In this document: positions 26,989-36,958 of the stretch, piece after piece
Layout: every line of letters begins with the position of its first letter
Numbering within the stretch: the first letter of the stretch is position 1
Assembly: GCF_019492185.1 (NCBI RefSeq)
Contig: NZ_JAICCF010000003.1
Span: 1,302,001 to 1,366,000, forward strand
Origin: Chitinophaga rhizophila
GTDB lineage: Bacteria; Bacteroidota; Bacteroidia; Chitinophagales; Chitinophagaceae
Length of the DNA stretch: 64,000 nt
Direction: 5' to 3'
Program-made: the position numbers and the translations under genes
The notes under the pieces: generated by a model
What the model was told of the DNA's origin: nothing
The model's input: the letters and a program-made list of their open reading frames with translations, nothing else
Databases searched by the model: none

Positions 26989-28920
26989 ATGAAACAGCTT
27001 CTTTTTCTTGTCATATTCCTGTCCCTCGGATTGACAATGCGGGCGCAGCCAACCCAAAAGCCGCCATTACATGGACGTCACTGGATGGCTGTTACCGGTA
27101 AGCCCCTGGCCGCTACTGCGGGCTCAATGATATTTCAGAAAGGTGGCAATGCTGTCGATGCTGCCTGTGCAATGCTGGCCGCTACCTGTACAATGTGGGA
27201 TGTGCTGAGCTGGGGTGGAGAAACGCAGGCGCTCATCTATAATCCTAAGACAAAGAAAGTAATTGCTATCAATGCGCTCGGTGTAGCTCCGACAGGAGCA
27301 ACGCCTGCTTTCTTTAAAGAAAAAGGATATAATTTCCCTCCTGAGTACGGTCCTTTAGCAGCTGTTACGCCTGGCACCCCAGGTGGAATTTGCTACATGC
27401 TGGCAGAATATGGTACGCTTAGTCTGAAAGAAGTGCTTGCTCCCGCAATGGAGATGGCTGCCGGATACCCTATAGAGGCGCAAACCGCCAATAGCATGGA
27501 AAGAGGTAAAGATCGCATTAAGCAATGGCCCTATAGTAAAGCCGTATTTCTTACGCATCCGGGAGAAAAAAGAGAAGCGCCTGAAGCAGGAGAGATCTTT
27601 GTACAAAAAGATCTGCTGGCAACCCTCACCAAAATGGTGGAAGCCGAACAAGACGCGCTGAAGAAGAAGAAATCCCGTAAGGAGGCTATTATGGCTGCCT
27701 ACGACAGGTTCTATAAAGGAGATATTGCCAAGGAATTTGTACGTGGTTGCCAGGAACAGGGCGGCCTAATTACAGAACAAGACCTCGCCCGCTGGAAGCC
27801 AATTGAGGAAGAACCATTACACGTCAACTATAAAGGTATTGAGGTCTACAAACTACAGTCCTGGACACAAGGCCCTATGCTACTCCAGAGCCTGAATATC
27901 CTCGAGAACTTTGACATCAAAGCGATGGGTTATAACTCTCCGCAGTATATCCATACGCTGTATCAAACCATGAATCTGACATTCGCTGACAGAGACTTCT
28001 ACTATGGCGATCCTTATTTTATGCCTAAGACACCTATTGCCGGTCTCTTAAGTAAAGCATATGCGAAAGACAGGGCAAAGCTGATCAATCCCGATCACAA
28101 TGACCCTGCTCCGTTGCCAGGTGATCCATATCCCTTTGAAGGTAAGACCAACCCGTATCTTCAGCTGTTGCAGCAGCGCCCATCATTGACAGATACTGCT
28201 TCGCAGAAAAAACCTGCCCGTTTCGTACCTAAACATGATGCCGCCAGCCTGCTGAATACACCGGCTTCCCCAGAGATGTATGCCAGCAATGAGATAGACA
28301 GCGCCTATATGGATAGATTATGGAGAGGTACAACCAGCGTGGAAGCAGCGGATAAAGACGGTTGGGTCGTTTCAATTACACCAAGCGGTGGATGGATGCC
28401 TGCCTGTATCGCCGGTCGTACTGGTGTTGGTATGAGTCAGCGCTTGCAGAGTTTTGTACTTGACAGTGTATTATGCCCGTTTAATGTGGTTGCGCCAGGC
28501 AAACGCCCCCGCGTGACGCTTACACCATCCATGGCCCTCAAAGATGGCAAACCCTACCTGTCTTTTGCAGTTCAGGGCGGCGATACCCAGGATCAGAACC
28601 TTTTACAGTTCTTCTTAAACATGGTAGAATTTGGAATGACTGTGCAACAGGCTACTGAAGCTGCCAACATTAACACGAATCAATTATGGTTATCTCTCGG
28701 TGGAACGACTATCAAAGACCGTATGCCGCATACTGGCAGTATATTGCTGAATAATAACACGCCGGATACTACGCGCTCTATTTTAAAGAAGATGGGCTAT
28801 AATCCCAGCTACGGTGAACGTACCAGTGGCCCTATCAATGCCATATTCCTTGATACTGCTCATGGCTCCTTATGGGGTGGTAGCAGTAATCATGGAGAAG
28901 ACTATGGTATTGCATGGTAA
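26989..28920 (+). CDS. Gamma-glutamyltransferase family protein, exported
   Basis: 643 residues. A signal peptide is evident (MKQLLFLVIFLSLGLTMRAQ, cleavage near residue 20). The N-terminal nucleophile fold shows GGNAVDAACAML, SWGGETQ and GVAPTGATP. The autocatalytic site is around Thr448/Thr449 (RGTTSVEAADKDGWVVSI), followed by the small-subunit segment with TPSGGWMP. It should self-cleave into two chains and act in the periplasm on glutathione or gamma-glutamyl compounds, or as a cephalosporin acylase-like amidase. It is convergent with the amino-acid permease with only 6 nt between stops, consistent with but not proof of teamwork. Confidence 0.9.
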   Translation: MKQLLFLVIFLSLGLTMRAQPTQKPPLHGRHWMAVTGKPLAATAGSMIFQKGGNAVDAACAMLAATCTMWDVLSWGGETQALIYNPKTKKVIAINALGVAPTGATPAFFKEKGYNFPPEYGPLAAVTPGTPGGICYMLAEYGTLSLKEVLAPAMEMAAGYPIEAQTANSMERGKDRIKQWPYSKAVFLTHPGEKREAPEAGEIFVQKDLLATLTKMVEAEQDALKKKKSRKEAIMAAYDRFYKGDIAKEFVRGCQEQGGLITEQDLARWKPIEEEPLHVNYKGIEVYKLQSWTQGPMLLQSLNILENFDIKAMGYNSPQYIHTLYQTMNLTFADRDFYYGDPYFMPKTPIAGLLSKAYAKDRAKLINPDHNDPAPLPGDPYPFEGKTNPYLQLLQQRPSLTDTASQKKPARFVPKHDAASLLNTPASPEMYASNEIDSAYMDRLWRGTTSVEAADKDGWVVSITPSGGWMPACIAGRTGVGMSQRLQSFVLDSVLCPFNVVAPGKRPRVTLTPSMALKDGKPYLSFAVQGGDTQDQNLLQFFLNMVEFGMTVQQATEAANINTNQLWLSLGGTTIKDRMPHTGSILLNNNTPDTTRSILKKMGYNPSYGERTSGPINAIFLDTAHGSLWGGSSNHGEDYGIAW

Positions 28921-28926
28921 GCGCAA

Positions 28927-30243
28927 TCAACTGCTCCTTTTGGCCTTCATCCATAGGAAGAATGGGATACCGGTCATCTGTAAAAGAAAACCATAGTATA
29001 TCGTTTTCTGGCCTGCGCTGGCAATTGCCCAGAATACATACCCAAAAGAAATGACAAACAGCAGTATACATTGTATCCATTCCATCGTAGTAAGTTGCGT
29101 ATCCCTGGTGCGCAATATGAAATAAGAAGCGGTGGAGAAAAGGTAAGGTATCAGGACTGACAGCGTAGATAAAAGTACAAGGAACTTAAACTGATCTACC
29201 AAACCCTTGTTGTAATTCATAATCATGAATATGGAGATCAGTATACTGCTGAAAAACATACCTACATAAGGCACACCCTTCTTATTTTCTTTACCAAATA
29301 TCGCAGGAAACAGGTTGTCCTTCGCAATGGCGAAGGGCAGCTGTCCCTGGATAAGTATCCATCCATTCAGTGCCCCAAAAGCAGCGATAGCCACGCCTGC
29401 GCTGACAAGATAACGCGCATTCGGTCCCCACATTACTACGGCTGCATCTGAGAACGGAGTCAGACTCTTTTGTAACTGCTCCGGCGGAATGATGCCCATC
29501 ACACTGACAGTACCCACTATATACACGATTGTCGCAATGGTCAGTCCCAGCATCGTTGCACGAGGAATAGTTCTTTGCGGATTGGCCACTTTATCTGCCG
29601 GTACGGTTGCAGATTCAATACCTACAAACGCAAACATGGTAAAGGTAACTGTGTTTGAAAGCACTTCAAACAGTGAAGTACCGCTGTTGTTAAAAGGAGG
29701 GAAGTTGTCTGCTTTAATAAAGAACAGTCCTCCGAAAGCAACTGCAATCAATGGTATCAGTTTCAGAATAGTGGTTGTAAGCTGTACGCCACCGGAAACC
29801 CTTACACCGGCATTGTTGATCCATGTCAGGAGCCATATAGAAGCTAAGCCGGTACTAACTGCTGCCAGCGTACTGGTTGACAATATCGGAATAAAGGTAC
29901 TTAGCGCACTCACAAAGCCCACAGTGATAGCAGCATTTGCACAGGCTACTGCAATATAATATCCCCAGGCAACAGAGAATCCCATATAATCTCCGAACCC
30001 CCGCCGCGTATACGCATAAGGCCCCCCGGTAACATTCGGTACAATCCGGCTCAGGTTACCGAACACTTTAACCAGGAAAAAGCACCCAATGGCAGAAATG
30101 ACCCATCCCAGCAAGCTTACACTGCCAAAAGAGGAAAGCGCCGCCGGCGCCAGGAATATGCCTGCTCCAATCATATTACCAACGATCAGGGAGGTACTGG
30201 TTAGCAGGCCAAGTTTGTTTTTATCTGTATGCTGTTGTTTCAC
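28927..30243 (-). CDS. APC-superfamily amino acid permease (AdiC-like)
   Basis: 438 residues, about twelve membrane helices. The N-terminal TSLIVGNMIGAGIFLAPAAL contains the GxGIF signature that holds the unwound helix 1; NVTGGPYAYTRRGFGDYMGF is helix 3. It resembles basic amino-acid/polyamine antiporters such as AdiC/PotE. The exact substrate is not determined. The stop lies 6 nt from the gamma-glutamyltransferase stop. Confidence 0.88.
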   Translation of the reverse strand: MKQQHTDKNKLGLLTSTSLIVGNMIGAGIFLAPAALSSFGSVSLLGWVISAIGCFFLVKVFGNLSRIVPNVTGGPYAYTRRGFGDYMGFSVAWGYYIAVACANAAITVGFVSALSTFIPILSTSTLAAVSTGLASIWLLTWINNAGVRVSGGVQLTTTILKLIPLIAVAFGGLFFIKADNFPPFNNSGTSLFEVLSNTVTFTMFAFVGIESATVPADKVANPQRTIPRATMLGLTIATIVYIVGTVSVMGIIPPEQLQKSLTPFSDAAVVMWGPNARYLVSAGVAIAAFGALNGWILIQGQLPFAIAKDNLFPAIFGKENKKGVPYVGMFFSSILISIFMIMNYNKGLVDQFKFLVLLSTLSVLIPYLFSTASYFILRTRDTQLTTMEWIQCILLFVISFGYVFWAIASAGQKTIYYGFLLQMTGIPFFLWMKAKRSS

Positions 30244-30311
30244 GGATATGCTGGGTGAATGAGCGGCAAAAATAGGTTTTGACAGAGATATTGGAATTAT
30301 TCTCCTGAATA

Positions 30312-30342
30312 TTTGCTGATTTCAGGAAATATTATACATTTG
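30312..30342 (+). promoter_or_regulatory. tRNA-Ala promoter, TTTG-N19-TACATTTG
   Basis: A perfect Bacteroidota housekeeping promoter: TTTG at 30312-30315, 19-nt spacer, TACATTTG at 30335-30342. The tRNA starts 14 nt downstream. Confidence 0.85.
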
Positions 30343-30355
30343 CACACCATTATGC

Positions 30356-30430
<75 letters not shown>

Positions 30431-30432
30431 AG

Positions 30433-30468
30433 AAAAAAGCCTTATAATTCATTTTATAAGGCTTTTTT
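30433..30468 (+). terminator. tRNA-Ala terminator
   Basis: AAAAAAGCCTTATAA / TTATAAGGCTTTTTT stem followed by T's, 4 nt after the tRNA. Confidence 0.9.
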
Positions 30469-30516
30469 ATTGTACCTCCTCAATGACACCCCGGCTATCT
30501 TAACTAAACCACTTCC

Positions 30517-31251
30517 ATGAGCTATCGCCAATTCAAACCTCACCCTGCCTTGTCCGCGTACATCGACGCATACTGGCTCGTTGAAGGAAGCGGCAATGCA
30601 CTACATACCAGCAACATCCTGCCCGACGGATGTGTAGATCTCATCTTTAATCTCGATGATCAGTGCAGAAATACTGAAGGTACCATCACCATGGAATCGG
30701 AAAAGACTTACCTGATTGGTACAATGACGACTTTTAAAACTTCCTGTATCGGGCCTGATAATAAACTGATAGGTGTAAGATTTAAACCCGCGGCATTTTC
30801 GTCGTTCTTCAGGTTTGCACCATTGCATGAAATTACTGATCTGTCAATTGACTTTAAGCCAACCGATATTCCTGAAATAAATAAGCTGAGAGAGCGGCCG
30901 GTTCAATACCTGAATCACTATTTTCTGAACAGATTGATACAACCCCGGCACAACCTGTTAGATGTGGCCAGGGAGATAGAACAGGCAAAAGGACAGTTAC
31001 CTATCCATGAACTGGCTAAACGGAATTATATCACTACGCGGCAGTTAGAACGACATTTTCAGCGTTATGTAGGCACTTCTCCAAAAGAGTTTGCAAATAT
31101 TATTCGTTTCAGAAATGCGCATGCGCTGATTAAACGAAACAAAGAGAAACGAAGTTTGTTGACGATAGCATTTGAATGTGGGTATTATGATCATGCGCAT
31201 CTGACAAATGATATCAAGCGTTACACCGGACTTACACCTTCGCAGTTGTAG
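30517..31251 (+). CDS. AraC-family regulator with DUF6597-type N-terminal domain
   Basis: 244 residues. The N-terminal ~115 residues (YRQFKPHPALSAYIDAYWLV, LPDGCVDLIFNLDD, IGVRFKPAAFSSFF) match the DUF6597 sensor domain found in many AraC proteins. The C-terminal HTH_18 region (YITTRQLERHFQRYVGTSPKEF, then FECGYYDHAHLTNDIKRYTG) binds DNA. No target gene is adjacent on the same strand; it may regulate at a distance. Confidence 0.87.
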   Translation: MSYRQFKPHPALSAYIDAYWLVEGSGNALHTSNILPDGCVDLIFNLDDQCRNTEGTITMESEKTYLIGTMTTFKTSCIGPDNKLIGVRFKPAAFSSFFRFAPLHEITDLSIDFKPTDIPEINKLRERPVQYLNHYFLNRLIQPRHNLLDVAREIEQAKGQLPIHELAKRNYITTRQLERHFQRYVGTSPKEFANIIRFRNAHALIKRNKEKRSLLTIAFECGYYDHAHLTNDIKRYTGLTPSQL

Positions 31252-31475
31252 GCACTGTTTCCCTATAGCTGCCCCGGCATCACCGTGTATTTGAGGTGGA
31301 CTTGATCAGTTGCGTTAATGACAGTGTTCCGGCATGATAATATGCAGGCAACGTATTATACAGGCAAAAGGGATTCCATCACAGGTATCACCTGCATTCA
31401 ATTCAGTAAGATAGTCAATGTAAAATGTAGTGTCAGGATATTTATCACCAATAGCTGACCCGCTGGCGGGGATTG
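31252..31475. other. Intergenic region, nothing recognised
   Basis: 224 nt between converging genes. I see no terminator hairpin, RNA gene or credible frame. Confidence 0.4.
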
Positions 31476-32240
31476 TTATTCCCGTTGGATGATCTGCCGG
31501 GTTATAGGGGTAGGCTGCTTATATCCTACCTGTACTGACGTATTACAGGACAATGCTGGGTAGGAGGGTAACGGTGGATAGGAGATATGTTTCATCGCAG
31601 GAATGCCTACAGCTATAATATCTGCTGCTGAATACTTCCTGTCGGTGGAGGGACGTCCATGTATTATTGCGCGTACTTGCACAACAACAATGAGTATGCC
31701 TTTGCCGGGTGCATTTATCAACAGGTCTGCGCCGGTAAAGTAGGTGCTGGTATCAATTATCAGCTGACTCACTTCCGTATTCTTTACCTGCTGTGTGGCG
31801 AAACTGATACGAGTGGCAATAACTTTTATTTCCAGGGCAGTAGCGCCATTGTGCTGCCCCAACCATTGTGCCGGTAGGTGTAATACGTCTGCTGCTGTCA
31901 ATGACGGAGGTATTGAAAAGAACTTATCAGTCCCCGTCTGTTGATTGAACCGGAAACCTGTTATTTTACCCAGGTCCTTGTTGCCGGCGTGAATCAGCGC
32001 TTTGGTCAGCTGATTGATGTAGCTACTATCCATAGGGATATCCAGTTCTCTGCAAAAGGCTTTACGGATCAGCGCTCCTTTGCTGCTTGCGATGCCAAAC
32101 CTTTGCGCCGCCTGCCGGGTAGCACGTGTTTGTCTGGTTATTGTGGGCATACTGCGCACAAAGTGTCTGCCGTTCCGGTAATAGCCGATCATATTGCCCA
32201 GCTTACCGGTGAAAGTGAGTAAAGATGTTTGTTTTGCCAT
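31476..32240 (-). CDS. DUF6266-like hypothetical protein
   Basis: 254 residues. The N-terminus reads LLTFTGKLGNMIGYYRNGRH, then SMPTITRQTRATRQAAQRFG, the GKxGN..GY..NG....S.P....T..Q..R..F pattern of DUF6266-type proteins; the later part is beta-rich. It shares this N-terminal layout with 10131-10670 but little else. Composition and context do not suggest a prophage. The function is unknown. Confidence 0.65.
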   Translation of the reverse strand: MAKQTSLLTFTGKLGNMIGYYRNGRHFVRSMPTITRQTRATRQAAQRFGIASSKGALIRKAFCRELDIPMDSSYINQLTKALIHAGNKDLGKITGFRFNQQTGTDKFFSIPPSLTAADVLHLPAQWLGQHNGATALEIKVIATRISFATQQVKNTEVSQLIIDTSTYFTGADLLINAPGKGILIVVVQVRAIIHGRPSTDRKYSAADIIAVGIPAMKHISYPPLPSYPALSCNTSVQVGYKQPTPITRQIIQRE

Positions 32241-32433
32241 GTCGGATGGTATTGGTGATAACTAAAGATAACGCATCCGAATGCAGTTCTTCAGAGAGGT
32301 GATTTGTGTTTATTCAAATGTGATATAAGCATGTTTAGTAACTGTACAGCAATCATTCGAATGCTATTAAATGGATAGCAAATGCTGACGCGGTGGTCTT
32401 GCAAGGGGACGAAAAAATGAAGTTCCGGGTAAT

Positions 32434-32850
32434 TTACATATCCTTGAAAATGTCTGTAATAGCGGTTTTCAGTTCCGTAGCCAGTAATGGTTTTTTGAGT
32501 AGTTTCAGTACCATCGGGTTTGCATAGGTACGGCTCAGGTCTCCATAGTCCAGGGAAGACGATACCATGATAACATGGCATTGTGACTTGATCTTGGCAG
32601 GATAGCTATAGAAAGCCTCCAGGAACTCGAAACCATCCATTTCCGGCATCTGTATGTCTAATAAGAGTACAGTAGGAGGGATGCGTGGAAGGGCGATGTT
32701 TGAAGACAGAAATTCGAGCGCCTTGTTAGCGTTGTTAAATGCAAGCACAGTCCTGCTGATCTGTTGCAATGTTATCAAACGTTCATGCAGCAGCAGATCC
32801 ACTTCATTGTCATCAATCAGTATAACACGTAAATCAGGAATCGAAATCAT
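32434..32850 (-). CDS. Stand-alone response regulator receiver
   Basis: 138 residues, a single receiver domain: acid pocket IDDNEVD, phospho-acceptor Asp in LLLDIQMPEMDG, Ser in MVSSSLDYG and Lys in LLKKPL. There is no output domain, so it works by binding a partner or as a phosphate sink. Its start overlaps the end of the receiver-kinase gene by 17 nt, so the two are translationally coupled. Confidence 0.93.
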   Translation of the reverse strand: MISIPDLRVILIDDNEVDLLLHERLITLQQISRTVLAFNNANKALEFLSSNIALPRIPPTVLLLDIQMPEMDGFEFLEAFYSYPAKIKSQCHVIMVSSSLDYGDLSRTYANPMVLKLLKKPLLATELKTAITDIFKDM

Positions 32851-33931
32851 TTCTGTTGGGGATGCTTATTTCAAATAGGGTACCTTCTCCATACTTTGAT
32901 TCAACGTTGATAGTACCGCCAATTTTATTCAGCGCTTCTTTCACGATATACAATCCAATACCACTGCCTGGCTTGTTATTGTTTTTGGAGCGGAAGAACA
33001 TTTTGAAAATGTTGTTGAGGTGCTCGCTAAGTATACCAATGCCATTATCTTCAATAGACAGGGTGGCTTTATGTGGTTCTACTTTAACAGACAGGTTTAC
33101 TTTCGGATGACTTTCATCAGGCTTCTGATACTTTACGGCATTAGAGATCAGGTTATTGAGAATGACGCTGATGCGGAAAGTGTCTCCTTTAAAGTCTACC
33201 GGCTGGTCTACGTCTACCTGGAACTCGATAGCGGTATTCTGATGCCGGAAAGATGCGATACATTCCTGGATAAGGTGCTGAAAACTGATCTTTTCATACT
33301 CTACATCCAGGCGGGAATTGCGATAGTACTCAATAATTTTCTGGATAAAGCCATCCAGCTTAAGAATGCACACCTCGATCATGTTCAGGTAGCCGTTAGG
33401 GTCGGTTACTGAGTTATCCAGGCGGCTAAGATTGATAATGCCTAAAACGGACATCAGTGGCGAGCGCAGGTCATGGGAGGTGGAGTAGATAAAGCGGTTT
33501 AATTCGTCATTGATCTTTTCCAGTTCCAGGATCTTCTCCTTAAGCTGTCTGCGTGTATTGTATATCTCAAATGCGTTATTGATGGTACGGTGCAGCTCTA
33601 CCTCATCCCATGGCTTTTTGATATAGGAGAAGATATGGCCTTTGTTGATGGCGTCTATGATATCCTCCACATCCGTATAACCGGTTAGCAGAATGCGCAT
33701 CGGGTCGGGGAGGGTATCTTTTATTTCATTGAAAAATTCAACCCCTGTAGATACTGGCATCTTCTGGTCCGCTATAATGATTTGGACATCGATGCTTTTG
33801 AGCAGTTGTTTGCCTTCCTGGGCGGAATTGGCGGTGTAAATTTCATAACTTCTGCGGAATCCGGCTTTAAAAGCATTGAGGTTATGAATTTCATCGTCAA
33901 TGTACAAGATCCTGATACGGTTTTCTTTCAT
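32834..33931 (-). CDS. Receiver-first hybrid histidine kinase
   Basis: 365 residues from ATG 33931 (MKENRIRILYIDDEIHN); the frame continues 14 codons upstream to 33973. Domains in order: receiver (Asp in IIADQKMPVSTG), a helical linker, HisKA with the phospho-His in STSHDLRSPLMS, and HATPase with N box NAVKYQKP, G1 IEDNGIGI and G2 GSGIGLYIVKE. It is soluble. A receiver before the kinase usually means that an upstream kinase controls its activity; the transmembrane kinase just upstream is the obvious candidate. Confidence 0.92.
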   Translation of the reverse strand: MKENRIRILYIDDEIHNLNAFKAGFRRSYEIYTANSAQEGKQLLKSIDVQIIIADQKMPVSTGVEFFNEIKDTLPDPMRILLTGYTDVEDIIDAINKGHIFSYIKKPWDEVELHRTINNAFEIYNTRRQLKEKILELEKINDELNRFIYSTSHDLRSPLMSVLGIINLSRLDNSVTDPNGYLNMIEVCILKLDGFIQKIIEYYRNSRLDVEYEKISFQHLIQECIASFRHQNTAIEFQVDVDQPVDFKGDTFRISVILNNLISNAVKYQKPDESHPKVNLSVKVEPHKATLSIEDNGIGILSEHLNNIFKMFFRSKNNNKPGSGIGLYIVKEALNKIGGTINVESKYGEGTLFEISIPNRNDFDS

Positions 33932-33994
33932 CCATTTGTGGTTTTGGCGCAGGTTCAATTTCGTGATTGACATGGATTTGCCTGCGTGGGTATA

Positions 33995-36121
33995 CTAAGA
34001 CGCCAGAACGGTTACGCTCATGGGTAAATATATAATAAATTCTGCACCTTCGTCAGGCGCTGTAATTACCTCGATACGGCCGTTGTGCTTTTCTATAATA
34101 CTGAATACGATGGAAAGACCTAACCCTGTACCTTCACCTACATCCTTAGTAGTAAAGAACGGATCGAAGATCTTCTCTTTTACCTTTTCTGTCATTCCGG
34201 GGCCAGTGTCTTTTATGCTGATAAGGGCAAGGCCGTTCTCTTCTCTGGTAGTGATAGTGACCGTTTCTTCGCGGTCTTTGTTATTGGTCTTAATAGCGTT
34301 GAATGCATTGGTCAGAATGTTCATGAACACCTGGTTAATCTTGCCGGCATAACACTCTATTTTGGGTAAAGAGCCATATGTTTTAACGACTCTTACATTA
34401 GGAGGGATGCTGTTTTTGAGTAACACCAGTGTGCTGTCAATTCCTTCGTGCAGGTCTACAGATTTTACTTCGCTTTCATCCAGTCTGCTGAAGGTACGCA
34501 ATCCGCGGACAATTTCCGACGTTCTGGAGGCACCATCTTCAATACCTTTGATGAGGGACGAAATTTCTTCGTGAATATAATCAATATCTATCTCTTGTTT
34601 AAAAGCGGCAATTTCCTTTAATGCTCCGGGAATGTCCGGGTTATTAGGCAAGGCGTCATATTTGTCCAGCAATGTTTTTATATCCTGGATGTCAAGTTTA
34701 AGCGGCTTTATATTAGAAGTGACAAAATTGATAGGATTATTTATCTCGTGTGCAATTCCGGCTGTCAGCTGACCCAGCGAGGCCATTTTTTCCCGTTCAA
34801 CAAGCTGGGTCTGGGCTTCTTTCAGATTTTTCAGGGCCACATTCAGTTCACCGTTGGAAGTCTGTAACTCCTCTGTACGTTGGGTTACTTTTTCTTCCAG
34901 GATGATATTCTGTTCCCTTACCAGCCGCTCATTCTCCTGAGAGGCCTGCAGTGCCTCTGCTTTGAAGAGGTTGATTTTATATGCCAGGGCGAAGGATAGC
35001 AGCAAGGCTTCCATACCGGAGCCTATCTGCAGGGCGTAATATGTAAATTCATTGTAGGGCAGCACATTAGCATTTCTGAGTACAAATACCAGTACGCTGA
35101 GCAGGAATATTGACCATGCCAACAGGAAGAAACGTGCAGAGCTATATCCTTTCAGGCTCATTCGCATGGCTACATAAAAGACTGCAACGGCGGCAAGGCC
35201 TACCACTATCTGCACCCATATCTGGGCAATGATATACATATTCAGAAAGGCTGGTATAAAGCAACCCAGGTATAAATATATCAATATGTTGATCAGGCGG
35301 TGCCCGGATTTGAAGTATTGTTTGGTCAGCAGGAACTGCTGTATAAATACCAGGGCCGTTAATCCGTTCAGTATGGGTACTAGTACAGGCGCATGTTGCG
35401 CCATCCACGGACTGTCGGGATACAGAAAGCGGAAGGTATAACCCTGTAAGGTAGCCTGTGTTAGTCCGACAAACACATTGTAGGAAACGTATGTCAGGTA
35501 ACTATTGTCTTTGGTAGACATATACAGGAAGAGGTTATAGAAGGACATGGCCAGTATAACACCTATGTATAAACCGAAGATCAGATCCCTGTAGTTATTT
35601 TTCGCTGATACCTGGTCACGTGTGCCGACATATATAGGCAGCTGCAGCTGTTCGCCTGCCACCACCCGCAGGTAGTACTGCCGGGTGGAATCCGGGAGAA
35701 GCCGAATCGGAAAGATATAGTTCTGATGATCCACCGGCCTGTTGTTATAGCTGGTGAACTCTCCCAGTCTGGTGACTTTGAAGCGCCCGTCTGGCAGTAC
35801 CTCAAAAAGGGTAATATCGTCTATGGTAGGGTATTCTACTTCCAGTAGCAGGTCTTTAACGTCAGATTGGTTGGTGATGGCGAATCTCACCCAATGGGTA
35901 TATGGAGTGATCTGCAGGTTAGGGACGTTTTCATCGGGGAAGCTGAATTGCTGTTGCTTTATTGCATTGATATCCAGTTTATTGGTTTTGTCGGTATATA
36001 TTTCCAGGAATTTGCCGATCCGGGTTAAGGGCATGTTGTTACGGTAAACGAAGGGTGCTGCCGCCTCCAATTGCTGGTAACCACAGATTGCAAGTAGCAA
36101 AAGAGCGATAAATCGGAACAT
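33995..36121 (-). CDS. Transmembrane sensor kinase with 7TMR-DISM input
   Basis: 708 residues. Signal peptide (1 to about 20), 7TMR-DISMED2 extracellular beta-sandwich (about 40-165; WVRFAITNQSD, LLLEVEYPTIDDI), seven-helix 7TMR-DISM module (about 185-390), coiled coil (about 390-445), HisKA (ASLGQLTAGIAHEINNPINF) and HATPase (NILTNAFNAIKTN, KDTGPGMTEKVKEKIFDPFF, GTGLGLSIVFSI). The DISM ectodomain is generally thought to bind small ligands, often carbohydrates. It lies 20 nt after the acyltransferase gene and upstream of the hybrid kinase. Confidence 0.93.
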   Translation of the reverse strand: MFRFIALLLLAICGYQQLEAAAPFVYRNNMPLTRIGKFLEIYTDKTNKLDINAIKQQQFSFPDENVPNLQITPYTHWVRFAITNQSDVKDLLLEVEYPTIDDITLFEVLPDGRFKVTRLGEFTSYNNRPVDHQNYIFPIRLLPDSTRQYYLRVVAGEQLQLPIYVGTRDQVSAKNNYRDLIFGLYIGVILAMSFYNLFLYMSTKDNSYLTYVSYNVFVGLTQATLQGYTFRFLYPDSPWMAQHAPVLVPILNGLTALVFIQQFLLTKQYFKSGHRLINILIYLYLGCFIPAFLNMYIIAQIWVQIVVGLAAVAVFYVAMRMSLKGYSSARFFLLAWSIFLLSVLVFVLRNANVLPYNEFTYYALQIGSGMEALLLSFALAYKINLFKAEALQASQENERLVREQNIILEEKVTQRTEELQTSNGELNVALKNLKEAQTQLVEREKMASLGQLTAGIAHEINNPINFVTSNIKPLKLDIQDIKTLLDKYDALPNNPDIPGALKEIAAFKQEIDIDYIHEEISSLIKGIEDGASRTSEIVRGLRTFSRLDESEVKSVDLHEGIDSTLVLLKNSIPPNVRVVKTYGSLPKIECYAGKINQVFMNILTNAFNAIKTNNKDREETVTITTREENGLALISIKDTGPGMTEKVKEKIFDPFFTTKDVGEGTGLGLSIVFSIIEKHNGRIEVITAPDEGAEFIIYLPMSVTVLAS

Positions 36122-36141
36122 GCGTTAAATTTATAGAAAAT

Positions 36142-36852
36142 TCACCGTTCACTCTTCACATTGGAGAATTGTAAGTTGGGAATTTCGAGGTTATAACTCA
36201 CATCATAGGAGCCTTTGGGGCCTACTTCTGTTTTTGTTTGCACCAGGTTTTCCCTGAGATCGTAGATCAGTTCTTTCTCTTTTGAATCGGCATGTTCCAG
36301 TCGGTTCACGTCATTGATCAGCATGGCAGTGGCTATGAAGTCGTCTTTGGGATAGAAGAAGGTACCTTTATCACCCAGCGATTCATCGATCACAAACCCA
36401 ACCCGCTTGCCTATACGGGTAGTGATAGGCGCACAGAGTACGTGAAAGTTGTCGATAAGAAGCTGTGCGGCAAGTACCACGCCTGCTCTGGCCAGCACCT
36501 GGCTACCGATGCCCATTCCGGCTACTTCTTTTGAGTTCCACATAGCACAGATCTCTGCGCTGCCAGGGCGGACAGCGTCGTATATTTTGGCGTCATATTT
36601 TCCGATCGCGGTTTCGATTGGCAATGGTAGTATACCATCTGCCAGCTGTACGCGTGCGCCTCCATATGTTTTGGTGCGGGTTTCGTCCTCTACGATGATC
36701 ACGATACTATTCTCATGATGCATCCAGTCAGCGCTACCTGAGGTAATTTTAGCAATACCGAAGTAGATCTCCAACAGCCGGAGGTGGCCATTGTAAAATC
36801 GCAGACAGGCCTCAGGATCGTCTGGTGCCTTAAAAGCCCTTACTGTAATCAT
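36142..36852 (-). CDS. GNAT-fold acyltransferase, FeeM/autoinducer-synthase-like (tentative)
   Basis: 236 residues, soluble. The order of elements fits the GNAT fold shared by N-acyl-amino-acid synthases (FeeM) and LuxI-type enzymes: a beta-hairpin with TYGGARVQLADGILPLPIE, then SAEICAMWNSKEVAGMGIGS at the acyl-donor/central strand position, then a long helix and HVLCAPITTRIGKRVGFVID. LuxI has E..R at the central strand; this protein has E-x4-W. The substrate cannot be read. It is 20 nt upstream of the sensor kinase and 106 nt downstream of the E1-like gene, suggesting that its product might be a signal or a modified metabolite. Confidence 0.55.
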   Translation of the reverse strand: MITVRAFKAPDDPEACLRFYNGHLRLLEIYFGIAKITSGSADWMHHENSIVIIVEDETRTKTYGGARVQLADGILPLPIETAIGKYDAKIYDAVRPGSAEICAMWNSKEVAGMGIGSQVLARAGVVLAAQLLIDNFHVLCAPITTRIGKRVGFVIDESLGDKGTFFYPKDDFIATAMLINDVNRLEHADSKEKELIYDLRENLVQTKTEVGPKGSYDVSYNLEIPNLQFSNVKSER

Positions 36853-36958
36853 GATCGTGCATGTGGGTACTCTTTAAAAAGGATCGGTGCGGAGATGGAT
36901 AAATCCAGCATTCCGCGTTCGATTGCAAAATGAGATGCTACTGCTCATTCCTGCATTA

